The notes under the pieces were generated by a model. The model did no database searches. It was not told the origin of the DNA and saw only the letters and a list, made by a program, of their open reading frames with translations. A stretch of 64,000 nucleotides of DNA from Dasyornis broadbenti (Eukaryota > Chordata > Aves > Passeriformes > Dasyornithidae): NCBI GenBank assembly GCA_013397935.1, contig VZRN01004184.1, positions 2,641,507 through 2,705,506 on the forward strand, in the 5' to 3' direction. A program made the position numbers and the translations under genes. Positions 1-11,811 of the stretch are shown here, in pieces. The stretch's first letter is position 1, and each line of letters opens with the position of its first letter.

Positions 1-1672
1 CACTTACCCTAACATTTTGTGTTTTTTAAGGCATACAGTCTGAGAATATCGCTCACACCCAGGTCTCACCTGCAGCTGTAGCAAAGCATCCTTCAGGGCG
101 GCTGCAGTGCAGTGACAGGGGCTGCCTCAGGTGTCCTGCAATTAGCAGCATCATTACAAAAGGCATGTTTGATGTTCCCTAATACAGAAATCACTGACTT
201 AGAACAATTATTATCACCTCCTTTGAGGACATGGAACTGCAAGCAAGCTGCTTAACTACTGTAGCCACAGAGAGCTGCATAGACACTTGTGCTAAAATTG
301 CAAATATACCTCTATCTTGAGTATGGTTGAGGTGGGAACTCCTTCAGGCTAAAGATCCCAAGGGAATTTTTTTCAGGTTCAGCCCCTTCTGTTCTCTAGC
401 AAGAACCAACTCCACAGTTGTTTTAGAACACGCTTGCTAATTTTGCAATATGTCATACTCCATTGTCCCAGAGTTTGAGACTTATTTAAAGGTTTGCAAA
501 CAGTGGAGAATACAGTCTTTATGACCATCTAAATATACTGAAGGTCTGTAAAACCAAACCACAATTTTAAAATCTCTTTTCAAGGTTATTTCAGGTGCAG
601 AAAACCTTTCTTTTGTGGTTTTTTGTTTGGTTTTTGGATTTTTGTTTGGTTTGTTGGGGTTTTTTTCTATGTTTTTGTTTAGTTTTGTTTTTGTTTGGGG
701 GATTGGGAGCTTTTTTGTGATTAGGAGAAACATTTATTGCATAGAAGCTAGATACTCATGTTTGTAATAACATTATATGCATTAAAAATCAAACTATTAC
801 AGGGTTTTTCCCCTCATCTTTTCTTTCTCTATGCATGTGTTCGAAGTTTTCTTGGGTTTTGTTACTTTAGTTTGTCATCCTCCTATCATGTTTGTCTCCA
901 CTGGTTTTTTCTAAAGAAAACAAACCTTCTGATGATACTTGAACTTTTGAACTTCCAGAGTTTTAAACTTTTAATAACAAGGAACAAGCTTTTGACTTAA
1001 AATTTATGCAACAGAGATAGGTGAAACCGTTAGAAAATAGAAATATACACAAATATTTAAACAAGCATAAGGGGATTTTTTTCCCCATAGGCATTTATGT
1101 TTATATCCTGAATGTAAAATATTTTTTTAAATCTAAGCTTAGTATTTCTAGGTCAATGGAAAACAATAGTCTCCAACTTGCAAAAGTAAATATGCAGGAG
1201 TAAGTCATTATATAACTGCTGTTTCAAAATTTGAAAATTAAATATTTTTGTAGTTTTTAATGATAGTAACTTTTTAGACTATTTTCCTGACATAAGAATA
1301 CAGAAAGTTTTAAATTAGTCAGGATCACTGAGTTTGCTAATCATAGAGTTTCATACAAATATAGCTAGTCTGAATAATGTTACTCATTGCTAGTACAAGT
1401 AAATATTTGCCTTGTTTTATAGCATTTGATGACCTGTACATACAGTTTGAGGTAAGTGTCAGAAGTAGGTTTTTTGTTGGAACTACAGAAGCATGTACAC
1501 AGCAGTACAACTCTCACTATGCTAACCACTTTGAAAATTCACATCATATCTCTGTTCCCACGTTAGGGTTGGTTCTCCAAGGAAAGAAACCCAGGCCTAA
1601 AGTTGTTTTTCCTGTGTATGTCTTACCTTTATGAGCTTTATTCAAAGCACCTTTTACAAAGCTGAAGAACTT
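1..1672. other. Intergenic DNA, no gene seen
   Basis: AT-rich sequence downstream of GNAQ. Short open frames here have no recognisable similarity and low-complexity composition. The only distinct structure is the G/T-rich tract at 608-714, listed separately. No splice-bounded exon, RNA gene or transposon terminus was recognised. Confidence 0.6.
608..714. repeat. T/G-rich low-complexity tract
   Basis: About 107 bases composed almost only of T and G on the plus strand, in irregular TTTGG and TTTTTG units. The complementary strand is A/C-rich and gives a spurious lysine/asparagine/proline-rich open frame. Similar tracts recur at 8640-8731, 11759-11811 and 38461-38530, and with opposite strand bias at 7716-7786. 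Confidence 0.8.
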
Positions 1673-1845
1673 TCATAGAATCATAGAACTGTAAATTTGG
1701 AAAAGACCGCTATGATAACTGAGTCCAACTATATAACTCAGCACTTCCACATTCAACACTAAAACAGATCCCCAACTGCCATATCCACATATTTTTTTTT
1801 AACACTTTCAGGGAGTATTTCCCAACATATCACACTCTGGTTCAC
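1673..1845 (-). mobile_element. CR1 LINE 3'-end remnant
   Basis: Begins with the doubled 'CATAGAATCATAGAA' terminus typical of the 3' end of avian CR1, followed by degenerate forms of the conserved 'GGAAAAGACC...GAGTCCAACTA' block and a 'CACTTTCAGGGA' block. The element reads on the minus strand and is strongly 5' truncated. The distal boundary is uncertain because the copy is diverged. Non-autonomous and not coding. Confidence 0.8.
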
Positions 1846-2126
1846 ATATTTCTTCGTCTAAGAACAACTCAGTATAACACAGGCAATCCTCTGGGCCATT
1901 TATTAATGGAACAAACATTTCTGTGACGTGCTTAAGCTTTCTTCCAAACACTAATGATATTTTTTTCCAGTTTACTTATTACTTACTTCAATAAGATTTC
2001 ACTGCTTACAGTTTGGTTATTCTGCAGCTGAGTAATAGAATTGTGCAGGTTACAAGGCTGTCAATATTTCCTGCTGAGCTCCTGTAGGCTTTGTCAATTC
2101 AAAATTCTGGTACATCTCTCTTGATG

Positions 2127-2713
2127 TACGGCATAGTTTAACCCCAGGCAGCAGCCAAGCCCCACACAGCCATTTGCTCACTCTCCCAGAAGTAGGACTG
2201 GGAGAGAAATGGGAGGGTAAAAGGTAGAAAACTCATAAGTTGAGATAAAGGCAGTTTAACAGGGAAAGCAAAAGCCACGCACACAAGCAAATCAAACAAG
2301 GAATTAATTCAGCCCTTCCCATGGGCAGGCAGGTGTTCAGCCATCTCCAGGACAGCAGGGCTGCATCACAGGTAATGGTGACTTGGGAAAACAAATGCCA
2401 TGACTCCAAATCTTCTGCCCTTTCTCCTTCTTCTCCTATACACTGTGCACGATGCCATATGATCAGGACTATCCCTTTGGTCGTTTTGGGTCATATGTCC
2501 CTGATGTGCCTCCTTCCAGCCTCCCATGCACTTCCAGTCTCTTCCCTAGCGTGGCAATACCAAAAGCAGAAAATGCTTTGGCTGTGTGTAAGCCCTGCTC
2601 AGCAATAGCAAAAACATCTCTATATTACGCACCCTGTGTTCAGCACAAATCCAAAACACAGCCCTATACCAGCCATTGTGAAGAAAATTAACTCTATCCC
2701 AGATAAAATCAGC
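2127..2713 (-). mobile_element. Solo LTR of an avian endogenous retrovirus
   Basis: Read on the minus strand, this starts near 2713 with a degenerate form of the LTR terminus ('TGCTGATTTTATCTGGGATA'). It runs through the recognisable 'TAGAGTTAATTTTCTTC' block and ends near 2127 with a form of the terminal 'GGTTAAAC' block. The family is a dispersed bird LTR that I recognise by overall pattern; I cannot assign a database name. No gag, pol or env sequence flanks it, so it is a solo LTR left by recombination. A degraded poly(A) signal region lies near 2250. Exact ends and target-site duplication were not resolved. Confidence 0.8.
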
Positions 2714-5700
2714 AGAGTGCAGCTGAAGAGAAATACAATACAAGCATCCAAAATAACTGCCTGACAGTTGTGTTTCCTCGACCTCATATAAGAAACAAGC
2801 ACATTTCCTTTTAACTCCTCTGGCTGATCCACCATCAATCAATGTCATGCCCACTTTCAGATATTCAGGCATATGAACTTAGAACAATCTTGATAAGGCT
2901 GTCAAAAACTAAGGAGTATGTAAACAGTTGGTGTCAGTACAGTATTTCTTGAGAGATGATTACAATATAAATTGTATTGTACTATCAAGAGTGAAAATTC
3001 TGCCCTCAGCTAAAAGGAAAAATGTATGTTTTGCTATGGGTAAGTTTGAAATTTAAAAAAAATCTAGTGTGATGTAAAATTCCTTACAACTCAAACATCT
3101 CATTGTCTGACATGCCCATATTGCTGAAAACTAGCTCAAAATCTGTGCTTGCATGCAGTTGGGAAAAGTTCTATATCACCCTTTTTTGTTAAGCTGGGTG
3201 GTAGTTATGTTTGACCTCATGGAGGATAGTCAAAAGTAATTTTCAGTGAATATCTTGTAACAAAATCATAAACCAGCACCAGGAAGTTCCCTTCTTCTTC
3301 TGCTTCTTCAAGAGCAGAGGCACACGCACGCACACACACAATCATTTACTGCTCTCTTCTGCTGACCAGGTTTTCATGGCCGTTATGATTTTTTGAAGAT
3401 GAACATAATCTTTAAATCAGGAGGGTACCAGATAAAAAGACCAAGAAATAGTGCTCTGTAGCAACCAGGAAGAGAAGGGATATTTTGAGCAGAGGTAGGA
3501 AGTAGAAGGAAATATTTAGATGTTTCATAGGCTTGTATTTTATTATATGTTTTACATGGAAGTAGTTGGTTGAATAAAAAAAGTAGTGAGTATAGGAGTG
3601 GGGCAGATGATGTTTTAGAAAAAATATGAGCAAAAATGTATTAATGGAAGTTCACTGGGGAAGTAACTTTGTTTCTTTTATTTTTAAAATTTTGCTTGGG
3701 TTGGTTTTTTTGATAGTTCACACCAGCTTTTTGGGTATTGTTGATATGGAAGGGGACTTCAAGGCAGAATACTCAATACCAATAATATTTCACTTTTACT
3801 CCTAAATTATATATACACTTTCTTAACTATTTCTAGCTAGAAAGAGTTCATATCTACTGTGAGCGAGAGTAGTGGTAGAAGACCATAAGAAAGCGTGCTG
3901 TCATTCACTCAAGAAGTACTGAAAAATGAGAAATCTCTTATTTTTCCCGAGCCTTCATAGAACATGGCCATTTTAACCTGTGGAAAATGGATACAGATTT
4001 TTTTTTTGCAGTGGCTTATATCCACTTATCTTAGGAGCAAACAATTTTGTAGGACACAGACATTCAAACAGAAACAGATCCCAAATGTTACGCATATTCC
4101 AAAATTGGGAGATTAAAATAAACTTAATTTTGCTCTAACACTTTGTTGGCTTTCTCTTTAGGGTGGTGGGTTTAGTTTCTATTTGTTTTGCTATTCTATT
4201 GTTTTGCTATTTTACACTTAGGTGCAGTTTTACTTCAGCTGACTTTTAAATTTTCTTTCACACTTTGTGCACTTTGTGCATGTCATTGCTCAGTAACTCA
4301 CAGTAGCAGCCCTCCTTAAAAGGAATACACTCAGAGAAACTTTCTTACTGGCCCAAACTAGTTTGACAGGTTCAATGACCCCAAATACTGGTGCAGTGAA
4401 AAATGTCCCAGATTCAACCACCTTCCAAGTGCACACTCTTTAACATACTCTTTCCCTTCACCAGAAATGCCTGGTTTAAAGTGTATGAATTGAAGTAACA
4501 CTTAGAATGTGAATGATTAATTGTATAAAAATCACAAACCAGTCTAATTGTCAAAAAGCAAAACTTGTCTTCGCAGTAGCAATACTTTGAAAATAACCAG
4601 CAGCAGTCCAGGTTTCTTTCTACCACATGTCTGAAACTTCCTATAGCCAGATTTTGCTAACTTAATTGCATGGTAGGCTAATCTCATCTGGCAGTGTGAA
4701 GTTATCCACTATCCTAACACTGCAAACAAACAAGAAATTATGCGAGCAAAATAAAACTGCTGGTGTACCTTATCTCCTGAGAGAAATAAAAAAGACATTA
4801 TGGATGACCAAACGAGGAAGCGATTTTCATATTATCATTCATGTAAGTGAGAGGGTAAGTCCAGGACCTCTCTCTTAAATCCTAAATGTTTGATCACACA
4901 GGAAAGTTTTCCCAAGTAAGTCCACATGTGCATGCTGACATTAAGATTTACTAGTGTTGTGTTTTGTAAAGATATATGGTGTGATGCAATAAAGAAGCTT
5001 ATTGCACATTAGTTGTAAGTCTGCAGTCCTGATGTATGAGGAAAGAATTCCCATCTTTTTACTATTAAAACCACTAATACAGATTAATGTTACATAAATG
5101 CTTCTGTATCTGCAGAGAGATTAAACCCACTATCTCCTGGTACAGCGATGCCCCAGCACCAGTCTTCTCTGACGTTTAAGTATTTTGTCGTAAAAATACA
5201 TTAAATAATGGCAGGTTCAGAGAGACTTAGAAACACATTGGATTAAATGTTGTTTGGGGAAAATACACGTTTCTACTGCCGGCAAATACAATGAAGTTTT
5301 GCACTTTCATATTATCTTTTAGGTACTCTAAACTTCACTAAAAATACTGTATTACCTCCCACAAAAGTCTGTTTGGATGGACTGGTTTTACTCCCTGTGC
5401 TCCACTGACTGTATTTAAAAGGCAGGAGAGCAATTCCACTGAATCACATCAAAAATATGGCAGAGCTGGAACAGGAAGCTTTAGTATAATCACTGTTGTT
5501 CTGTTTATCATAAGGCATTCAGTAACATTCAGGCAAATGTTTTTGAAAGTTTATCAGGATGTTTACTCATGCTCACTATTGGCAGTGTTTAATTAGTTAA
5601 ACTACAGCTGATAGCAGCACAACAGCAGCACTGTTCCAGTCTTCTGGTGTTTCTCTTGGAGTTCCTGATTTATTAAAATTTTACATTAAATGAAACAAGA

Positions 5701-6340
5701 CCTCTTTGGAATTTCTGGCTGCAGGTTATCTGGGCCTGTTTTAATTTCTACTTAGTATTTCTCAGAGTTATCCTTAGTTACTAATGGATTAGAAAGTATT
5801 TAATCACACTCATTTGACAGCACCCTGCTATGTTCCCTTCAGACTTATAGCAGACATGGGCATCTGGTATGCTGCTTCCTAATTTCTTCATACTTATGTT
5901 TTACCATTTGGGTAAAACCATGTACAACCTATAACATTGCCAATAGTATTCTAATGTACTTTAAAGTATCTGTCTTTTTAATACTACCTCATCCTTTGGT
6001 ATTTAAAGTTACCTATAACAATTTTTGTATTCCCTACCCTTGAGTTCTGATGATTTATGACTATGTTTTTTTCTCAGTGTGTTGTATTTCCTTTCACTTC
6101 CCTTTACTACTAAGTAGAAATGAACTTAAAGCTATATCTGTCTTGTTACTGAATCTTCATTATTAATCTACTAAATGCCTTAAAAATTGTGGTCTTCCTT
6201 TGCAGAACTCTGTGCTTTTTTTTATTCCATACCTCACTTCAAATTTTCCCAAGCTAATGTAAACCAGCATTTTCAAAGTATCAGGTACATAAATTGCTTC
6301 CAGGAACTCTCCTCTCTGGCCAGTAACAAATAGCAGGTAT
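2714..6340. other. Intergenic DNA, no gene seen
   Basis: AT-rich, with no convincing coding exon or RNA gene. A short CA/CG-dinucleotide stretch occurs near 3320-3340. Open frames here are below about 75 codons and lack similarity that I recognise. Confidence 0.6.
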
Positions 6341-6711
6341 GGGATTGTTCAGTCTGGAGAAGAGGAGGCTCTGGGGACGCCTTATTGCTGGCTACAGCTG
6401 CCTGACAGAAAGCTGTAGTGAGGTGGGGTCAGTCTCTTCTCCCGCATAACAAGAAACAGAACAAGAGGAAATGACCTCAAGTTGTGCCAGGGGAGATTAC
6501 GACTGAATAGTATGAAAATTTTTTCACTATAAAGGTTGTCAGGCACTGGAACAGACTGCCCTGTGAAGTGGCTGAGTCACCATCTCTCGAGAAATTTAAA
6601 AGCTTACTAAATGTGGCACTTAGGTACATAGGTTATTGGTCAACCTGGCAGCTGGACTCATTGGTTGGACTTGATGATATTAAGGGTCTTTTCCAATCTA
6701 AATGGTTCTGA
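6341..6711 (+). mobile_element. CR1 LINE 3' fragment
   Basis: Plus-oriented CR1. The start carries 'CAGTCTGGAGAAGAGGAGGC', a conserved block in the end of CR1 ORF2 and the 3' region. Next comes the 'AGAGGAAATGACCTCAAG' block, then 'CAGGCACTGGAACAGACTGC', and the 3' end shows 'GGACTTGATGATATTAAGGG' and 'CTTTTCCAATCTAAATGGTT'. About 370 bases of the 3' end are kept. It contains stops in all frames and is inactive. Confidence 0.93.
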
Positions 6712-6740
6712 ATCTAAATTGTATGAGTTTTCTGAGGATA

Positions 6741-6788
6741 CATACACGCACACACACAGACACACACACAGACACGCACACATACACG
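6741..6788. repeat. (CA)n microsatellite with GA and CG interruptions
   Basis: About 48 bases of CA dinucleotides broken by ACAGAC and ACGCAC variants. It lies about 30 bases beyond the 3' end of the preceding CR1 copy and about 170 bases before the CpG island. Likely polymorphic between individuals. Confidence 0.9.
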
Positions 6789-6959
6789 GGTACATAGATA
6801 GTCATGGCTAAGTGAGCATGACTAAATGACCCCAGCTTATCATGAGCAGAGGGGCACTTCCCATCTGGAGAAATAAAGGACACCCCTGGACTGATGAGAG
6901 GATGCTGGCACTCCAGCACATCCAGCACCTCTGCCAAGCCCTCCTGTCACTTTATATCA

Positions 6960-7540
6960 CAGGGCGGTACCTGCGGCCAGATGGATGTCGTGGGCGTTTC
7001 ACTCAAGATGGCAGCGGACGGATGGTGATAGCACCTCAGACGAGGGAGTCGCTTTGGAGAGCAGCGGGCTGTGTGTGTGTGTGTGCGCATTGCCAGGGAG
7101 ACACAACCTGAGTGTGAAATATTGGTGATGCCTCACGACCCCGAGCAGGGAAGCTCGGAGGCAGCGAGGGGGTATGGTGGTCCCGTATGGCTCAGCCGGA
7201 GGTGGAGGCTGGTGCGGCTGAGGTGCTGTGCGAGGGGCGAGAGGCTGGTGTGCAGGAAGAAGCGGGCTGGCGTTCGAGTGGCCGTGGAGCAGAGCGCGTT
7301 AAGGAGGCGGTCTGGGCGGAGAGCCTGGCTCCGGTGCCCAGCGTGCCCGGAGACCGCCGCTGCCCGCCGGCGTGTCCGGCCGGCCGCGCTCCCTGCCGGC
7401 AGCACCGCAAGGTCTGCCCTGCCGTTCCTGCTCAGCCTGGCACGAGCCACAGCCAGGAAAATTTTGGCCCGATTTCTCTTGCCTCCCGTTCCCCTGTGGA
7501 GAAGTCAAGGAGGCAGAGTCAGAGGAGGGGCGCCTGACTC
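6960..7540. promoter_or_regulatory. Orphan CpG island, candidate promoter
   Basis: GC content and CpG frequency rise sharply here against an AT-rich background. By eye there are about 30 CpG dinucleotides between 7131 and 7440, with GC-rich blocks such as 'GGCCGGCCGCGCTCCC' near 7379-7393. A YY1-like 'CAAGATGGCAGC' lies at about 7003-7014, in the plus orientation typical of sites just downstream of a start site. A (GT)n run sits at about 7071-7085. On the minus strand 'CCGCAG|GTACCG' at 6971/6970 could serve as a splice donor. Long open frames on both strands (for example 7071-7547 plus and 7133-7450 minus) are expected from low stop density in GC-rich DNA, and none matches a protein I know. 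It is about 10.7 kb beyond the GNAQ stop codon. It may be the promoter of a non-coding RNA or an unannotated gene. It does not encode the first exon of the neighbouring paralogue GNA14 in any frame I checked. Confidence 0.7.
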
Positions 7541-7715
7541 CCACTGAATACTTCTGGTCTCTTGACTGCAGCGTTCATGATCTCCTCGTTATCATTATAG
7601 TCTGTGAAACCTAATATCCTTCAGCCAGTAGAAAAAAAGAGTCGTACTTAGACATAAAATACCAAGAAAGTCAGGCTCTTGTAGAAAACACCTGCAAAAT
7701 AAACTTGTTTAATTT

Positions 7716-7786
7716 CACACAAAAAAACCCCAAAACAAAAACACAAAAGAAAACCTAAAAAACCCCCAAACCAAACCCAAACAAAG
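7716..7786. repeat. A/C-rich low-complexity tract
   Basis: A-runs and C-runs alternate with almost no G or T. It is the strand complement in style of the T/G-rich tracts elsewhere in the window. Confidence 0.8.
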
Positions 7787-8639
7787 TACAATTTGTAGAT
7801 TTCATTAACATCTATGAAATTACAATGGTTTTACAATAACTTTCTGAAAATTCTTTACATAAGTAAGCATTATCTGTAAGACTATGGCATTTCAGACATC
7901 ACAAAATGCCTGGATATGCTTGCTCTGCCAATAGAAATGTGCATGTACATATAGAAAAATAAAAGCATTTATACCTGTCTCTGATGAAAGAAGTAAAATT
8001 GTATGGCCTGCCATTGGCTTTGTGTTGAATTCTTTATGTCATTATTTATATATGCCATTTTCTAAAGGTCACATCTCCTGAATTTTTAGCTAGGTAATAT
8101 ATGCAGGGATATATTCTCGTGTTTTCTTTAATGACAGCCTTGAAGTCTTGGCAAAATGCCTCAGACTTAACCATTTTTTATTTTCAAAGGAATTTTTATT
8201 AAGTGGTATGATGTATTCCACAGTGCCATTTTCCCAGTGTACTTTTGGCCTAAGCATAAATAGTTACTCAAATAGTTTTCCACAAAAACAAAGTCCCCTC
8301 GTCCTGCACCAGTAATTTTGGTCAGTGAATGCATCGCAGTCCAGCGTCCTGCCTGTTCTCACCACAGATCTCAGTACCTGGTTAATCGCCATCTATCATT
8401 ACCTACTTCATCTCTTGCCACTTGAGAAAGGCATCTTAAAGAACAATACATACATATTTGATACTACATATCAAATCCCCCCTGACATTACAGGATTGAC
8501 AGGCTGAAATGTCAACAGCCAATGGTTGTAGATATTTGTAAACTTATTGGGCACCTGTAGGTTCAAACAACATGTCTGAAAACTATTGTCTGGAATATGT
8601 ATGTAGGTTGTCATTAGCCTTCCCAGCTCCTTCAGGAGG

Positions 8640-8731
8640 TTTTGTTAGTTTGTTGTTTGGGGGTTTTTTGTTAGTTTTGTTTGGTTGGTTTTGTTGTTTG
8701 TTTGTTCTGGGGTTGTTTGTTTGTTTTTTTA
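8640..8731. repeat. T/G-rich low-complexity tract
   Basis: About 92 bases of TTTG and TTGG units with a few interruptions, on the plus strand. It ends in a T run followed by 'AAATAAAAATGA'. No coding capacity. Confidence 0.8.
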
Positions 8732-11700
8732 AATAAAAATGATAGGGAGAAAGAACAGGTATCTCTGTTGTAGCGAAATTTTATTCCACTAAAGCAGCAG
8801 CAGATCTGCTCTTGCTTTGAATGTAGAAACATCAGACACTTTGACTGTCTGTTAAAACTTCCACTCTTTAGGGCCCTGGGTTCAGAGGTGACACAGCAGG
8901 CCATGGCGACCGCTGTACACTGAATAGCCATTTCCATGTACCATAGGCATTTTAAGTAATGCCTTGTTGGCCTAAGTGATGGAAATACACACTTCCTTAA
9001 AACTGATGCATCAATGTCACTTACAGATCTTCAACTACCAAGTTAATGTTTGGAAATTTCAGATAATCAGCTGTAAGGGAAGCCTCTTCTGAGAAGCAGA
9101 TTTCTTTTCCATAGATGTTAGTGGAATCAAACTTTTACTCAAAAGACCTCCAGGCAGACAACGGAAACTATCTTCCTTCTCCTAAACTATGTTGGTCACA
9201 GAATTATTGAAAGCAAAAACTAAGCCAGTATGAATAGACTGCAGAAAATCAATCTGCAGCAGCTAAACTTGTCTGCCCTTTTGTTAATTTCTCATGGTTA
9301 GGACCAGTCTTTTTGCTCGCTGTGTACCAGAAAGCTAAATAAAGGTCATACTTACAGCTCTCTAAGACAGCGAATCAGGACATTTAATGATGGGGACTTC
9401 AGGAAAGGAATTAGGCTGTTTTTGTAGTCTAGGGTAAGACAATCATTCTTTCCTATTTCCATTAGAACAATGAAGAATTAAAAAGACTATCTGCTAGGAT
9501 ACTGAAGCCATAATGATATTTTCTACTGAGAAGACAAACAAAATAATTAAACTATGCATGTTTTGCAGGTAAACTAGCAAAATCATTTTCATCTGCACAA
9601 CTGGGGATGTAAGGTTTGCCTCCCATGCCTTGCAGTATTATACTATTCCCCTCAGCTGCAATTCTGAGGCATCCATTTGAGCGCCCTGCAATATGTATGT
9701 TGTGAGTATGAGTGTGTATTACTCAACTCTTGAACACAAGAGTAAGGCACTAAGGGAGAAAGAACTTTTAACCTGCATTACTTTGTACTGCAAAATATTT
9801 GAAGTCTCTGAAAGAGATACTAATAAAGTATCCCAGACTCAGCTTTTTTTTTTCTCTATTAACCTTGATTTGAACTGTTACCTAAACGGCTCACAAATGG
9901 TTTCTCAGTTTACATAAACTTTTCTCTGCTTAGGAAATTTGTTGTGCTCCTTTACATTGTACACTGTCATCTAAGTTGAGCCCTGTATCTACCTTCTAGC
10001 TATACAATGTTTTGCTCTCCTGGTTTTTAATTGAGGGCTACATTTTGCTATCTACAGTGGAGTGCTTTTGTTTTTTATTAACAGAAATAAAATCAGCATG
10101 TATGAGTGTGAATATATATCAAAAGAGAATTGTTTAATCCATAACCACAGAAATCTTCCACTTGTAGCACCATTTCTATAATTTCTTACAAGAGATTCAA
10201 ACAATTTCTAGACCATATTAAATACCAAAAATCAATTAAGCTGTTTTTACATGTATTAGTTATAACATTATTTGAACACTTCCAACATCTTGTAAAGAAC
10301 TTGAATAATATGATTATGTATATAAGGAAAACTGATTTCTTCTTAGTATCACCACAGCCTCAGTTGTAATTCAAGAGGAATAGCTCCATCAGCTAAATTA
10401 GTCATATTATTGATTTATATGTTAGAAGATTATTATACAAGGGAAGTATCAAATTGGACTGTATTTATATCTAGCCTTTTGCCTCTCAATCACACTCAGG
10501 TTACTTAACTTCAGCAAAGTGAGATGAAACAGTGAAGTTCTAAAATACTTGAGAAAAACCTTGATAATGGATACTAAATCAGTTAATTTCTTGAGATAAA
10601 ATAAATCAGATCTTATTGGTAACTGTGAGGATTCTCCTAAAACATGCTGAGAAAAGTAGTCACCAAATACTCATAAAAACATTATTCTGTCTTTCCAAAA
10701 TCCATATTTGTAATAAACCAAGTATTCTGCAGCATGTGACAACGGATTAATTAACCTCTAGTATACAATACACACTTGTGTACACAAGTAACTGACAGTT
10801 GTTAAGAGACTCCAGATACTTCATCGTGAGATAAATGGAATTTTATTTTTAGGGAGAGAGTGATTCCTCTTTATAATAAATGTATAAAAGTGCAATATCT
10901 TAAATATTTACTGCATGCAAGTAATCGTTTTTGTTGTTGTTGTTAGCATCATATAAAGTAATCTTATGCAATAGTCTCTGCAAGAATACATTTGAACTTA
11001 TTGTCGAATTAATGCATCTTCAGTTGAGTGCCAGCCTGATCATTGCATTAACCACCTCATACAGGACTGCAGGAAAAAAGGCAAATTTTCAGCAACATCT
11101 TAGCAAACAGCTCTCTATTGACAAAGCGAAATGACATACTAAAACCAGCAAAATTTGGCCCATGTTTGCCTACTACACCCTTCAATTGACTGTATTCCAA
11201 CTATAGTATTATAGTTTTGTTTTCTGAAATGCCTGTCCAAAAGGCTAATTGGATCTGCCCCTGATTACAGGAACCTTCTGAAGCTGTTGTTATTCACAAT
11301 TTGTCTTTAATGCAGCCAGTATGATCAACTCTATAATGACTACCAGAACTGAATCTGGTATATCACGGAACCTTCTCTTTGTGGTAAACAGGATAAAGGA
11401 AAGGTACCGAAAAATAATCAGAATAAAATGGCAGAAGGAACAAGAAACAAGATTAAGCAGAAAGTGCATTCCTCTTCAGCTGTACTACACATCATCAATT
11501 GTTGAATTTTACCAGAACAATTTACATTTAATTCACAAGGATCAGAAAGTATTCCAGAGTGCACATACATAAACCAATACTGTATTTTCTTTAGATGGCA
11601 GGAAGCAACTAATGAGTGTGATAAGACAAGTTGGAAAGGAGAAAGAAGTGCCTTGGACAAGGACACAGTAAACCTTGAATGTCATGCCTAGCAACACAGC

Positions 11701-11758
11701 ATTTTAAATAAGATAGATAACATTTTCTTTCTTCTTTTTACAACTTGGAAATGACCTA

Positions 11759-11811
11759 GTTTTGGTTTGTTTGGTTCTTCTCGTTTTGCTTTGTTTTGGA
11801 GTTTTTTTGGT
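11759..11811. repeat. T/G-rich low-complexity tract
   Basis: About 53 bases of irregular TTTGG and TTTTG units, similar in style to the tracts at 608-714 and 8640-8731. Confidence 0.75.

Noticed and set aside
6971..7020. GNA14 exon 1 ending at a minus-strand donor in the CpG island
   Set aside because: The frames leading to the donor do not encode the conserved ELKLLLLG segment that ends exon 1 of Gq-family genes. No P-loop upstream sequence is seen.
7071..7547. 158-codon plus-strand open frame and several overlapping frames in the CpG island
   Set aside because: GC-rich DNA has few stop codons, so open frames appear on both strands. The arginine- and alanine-rich products match no protein I know and overlap each other.
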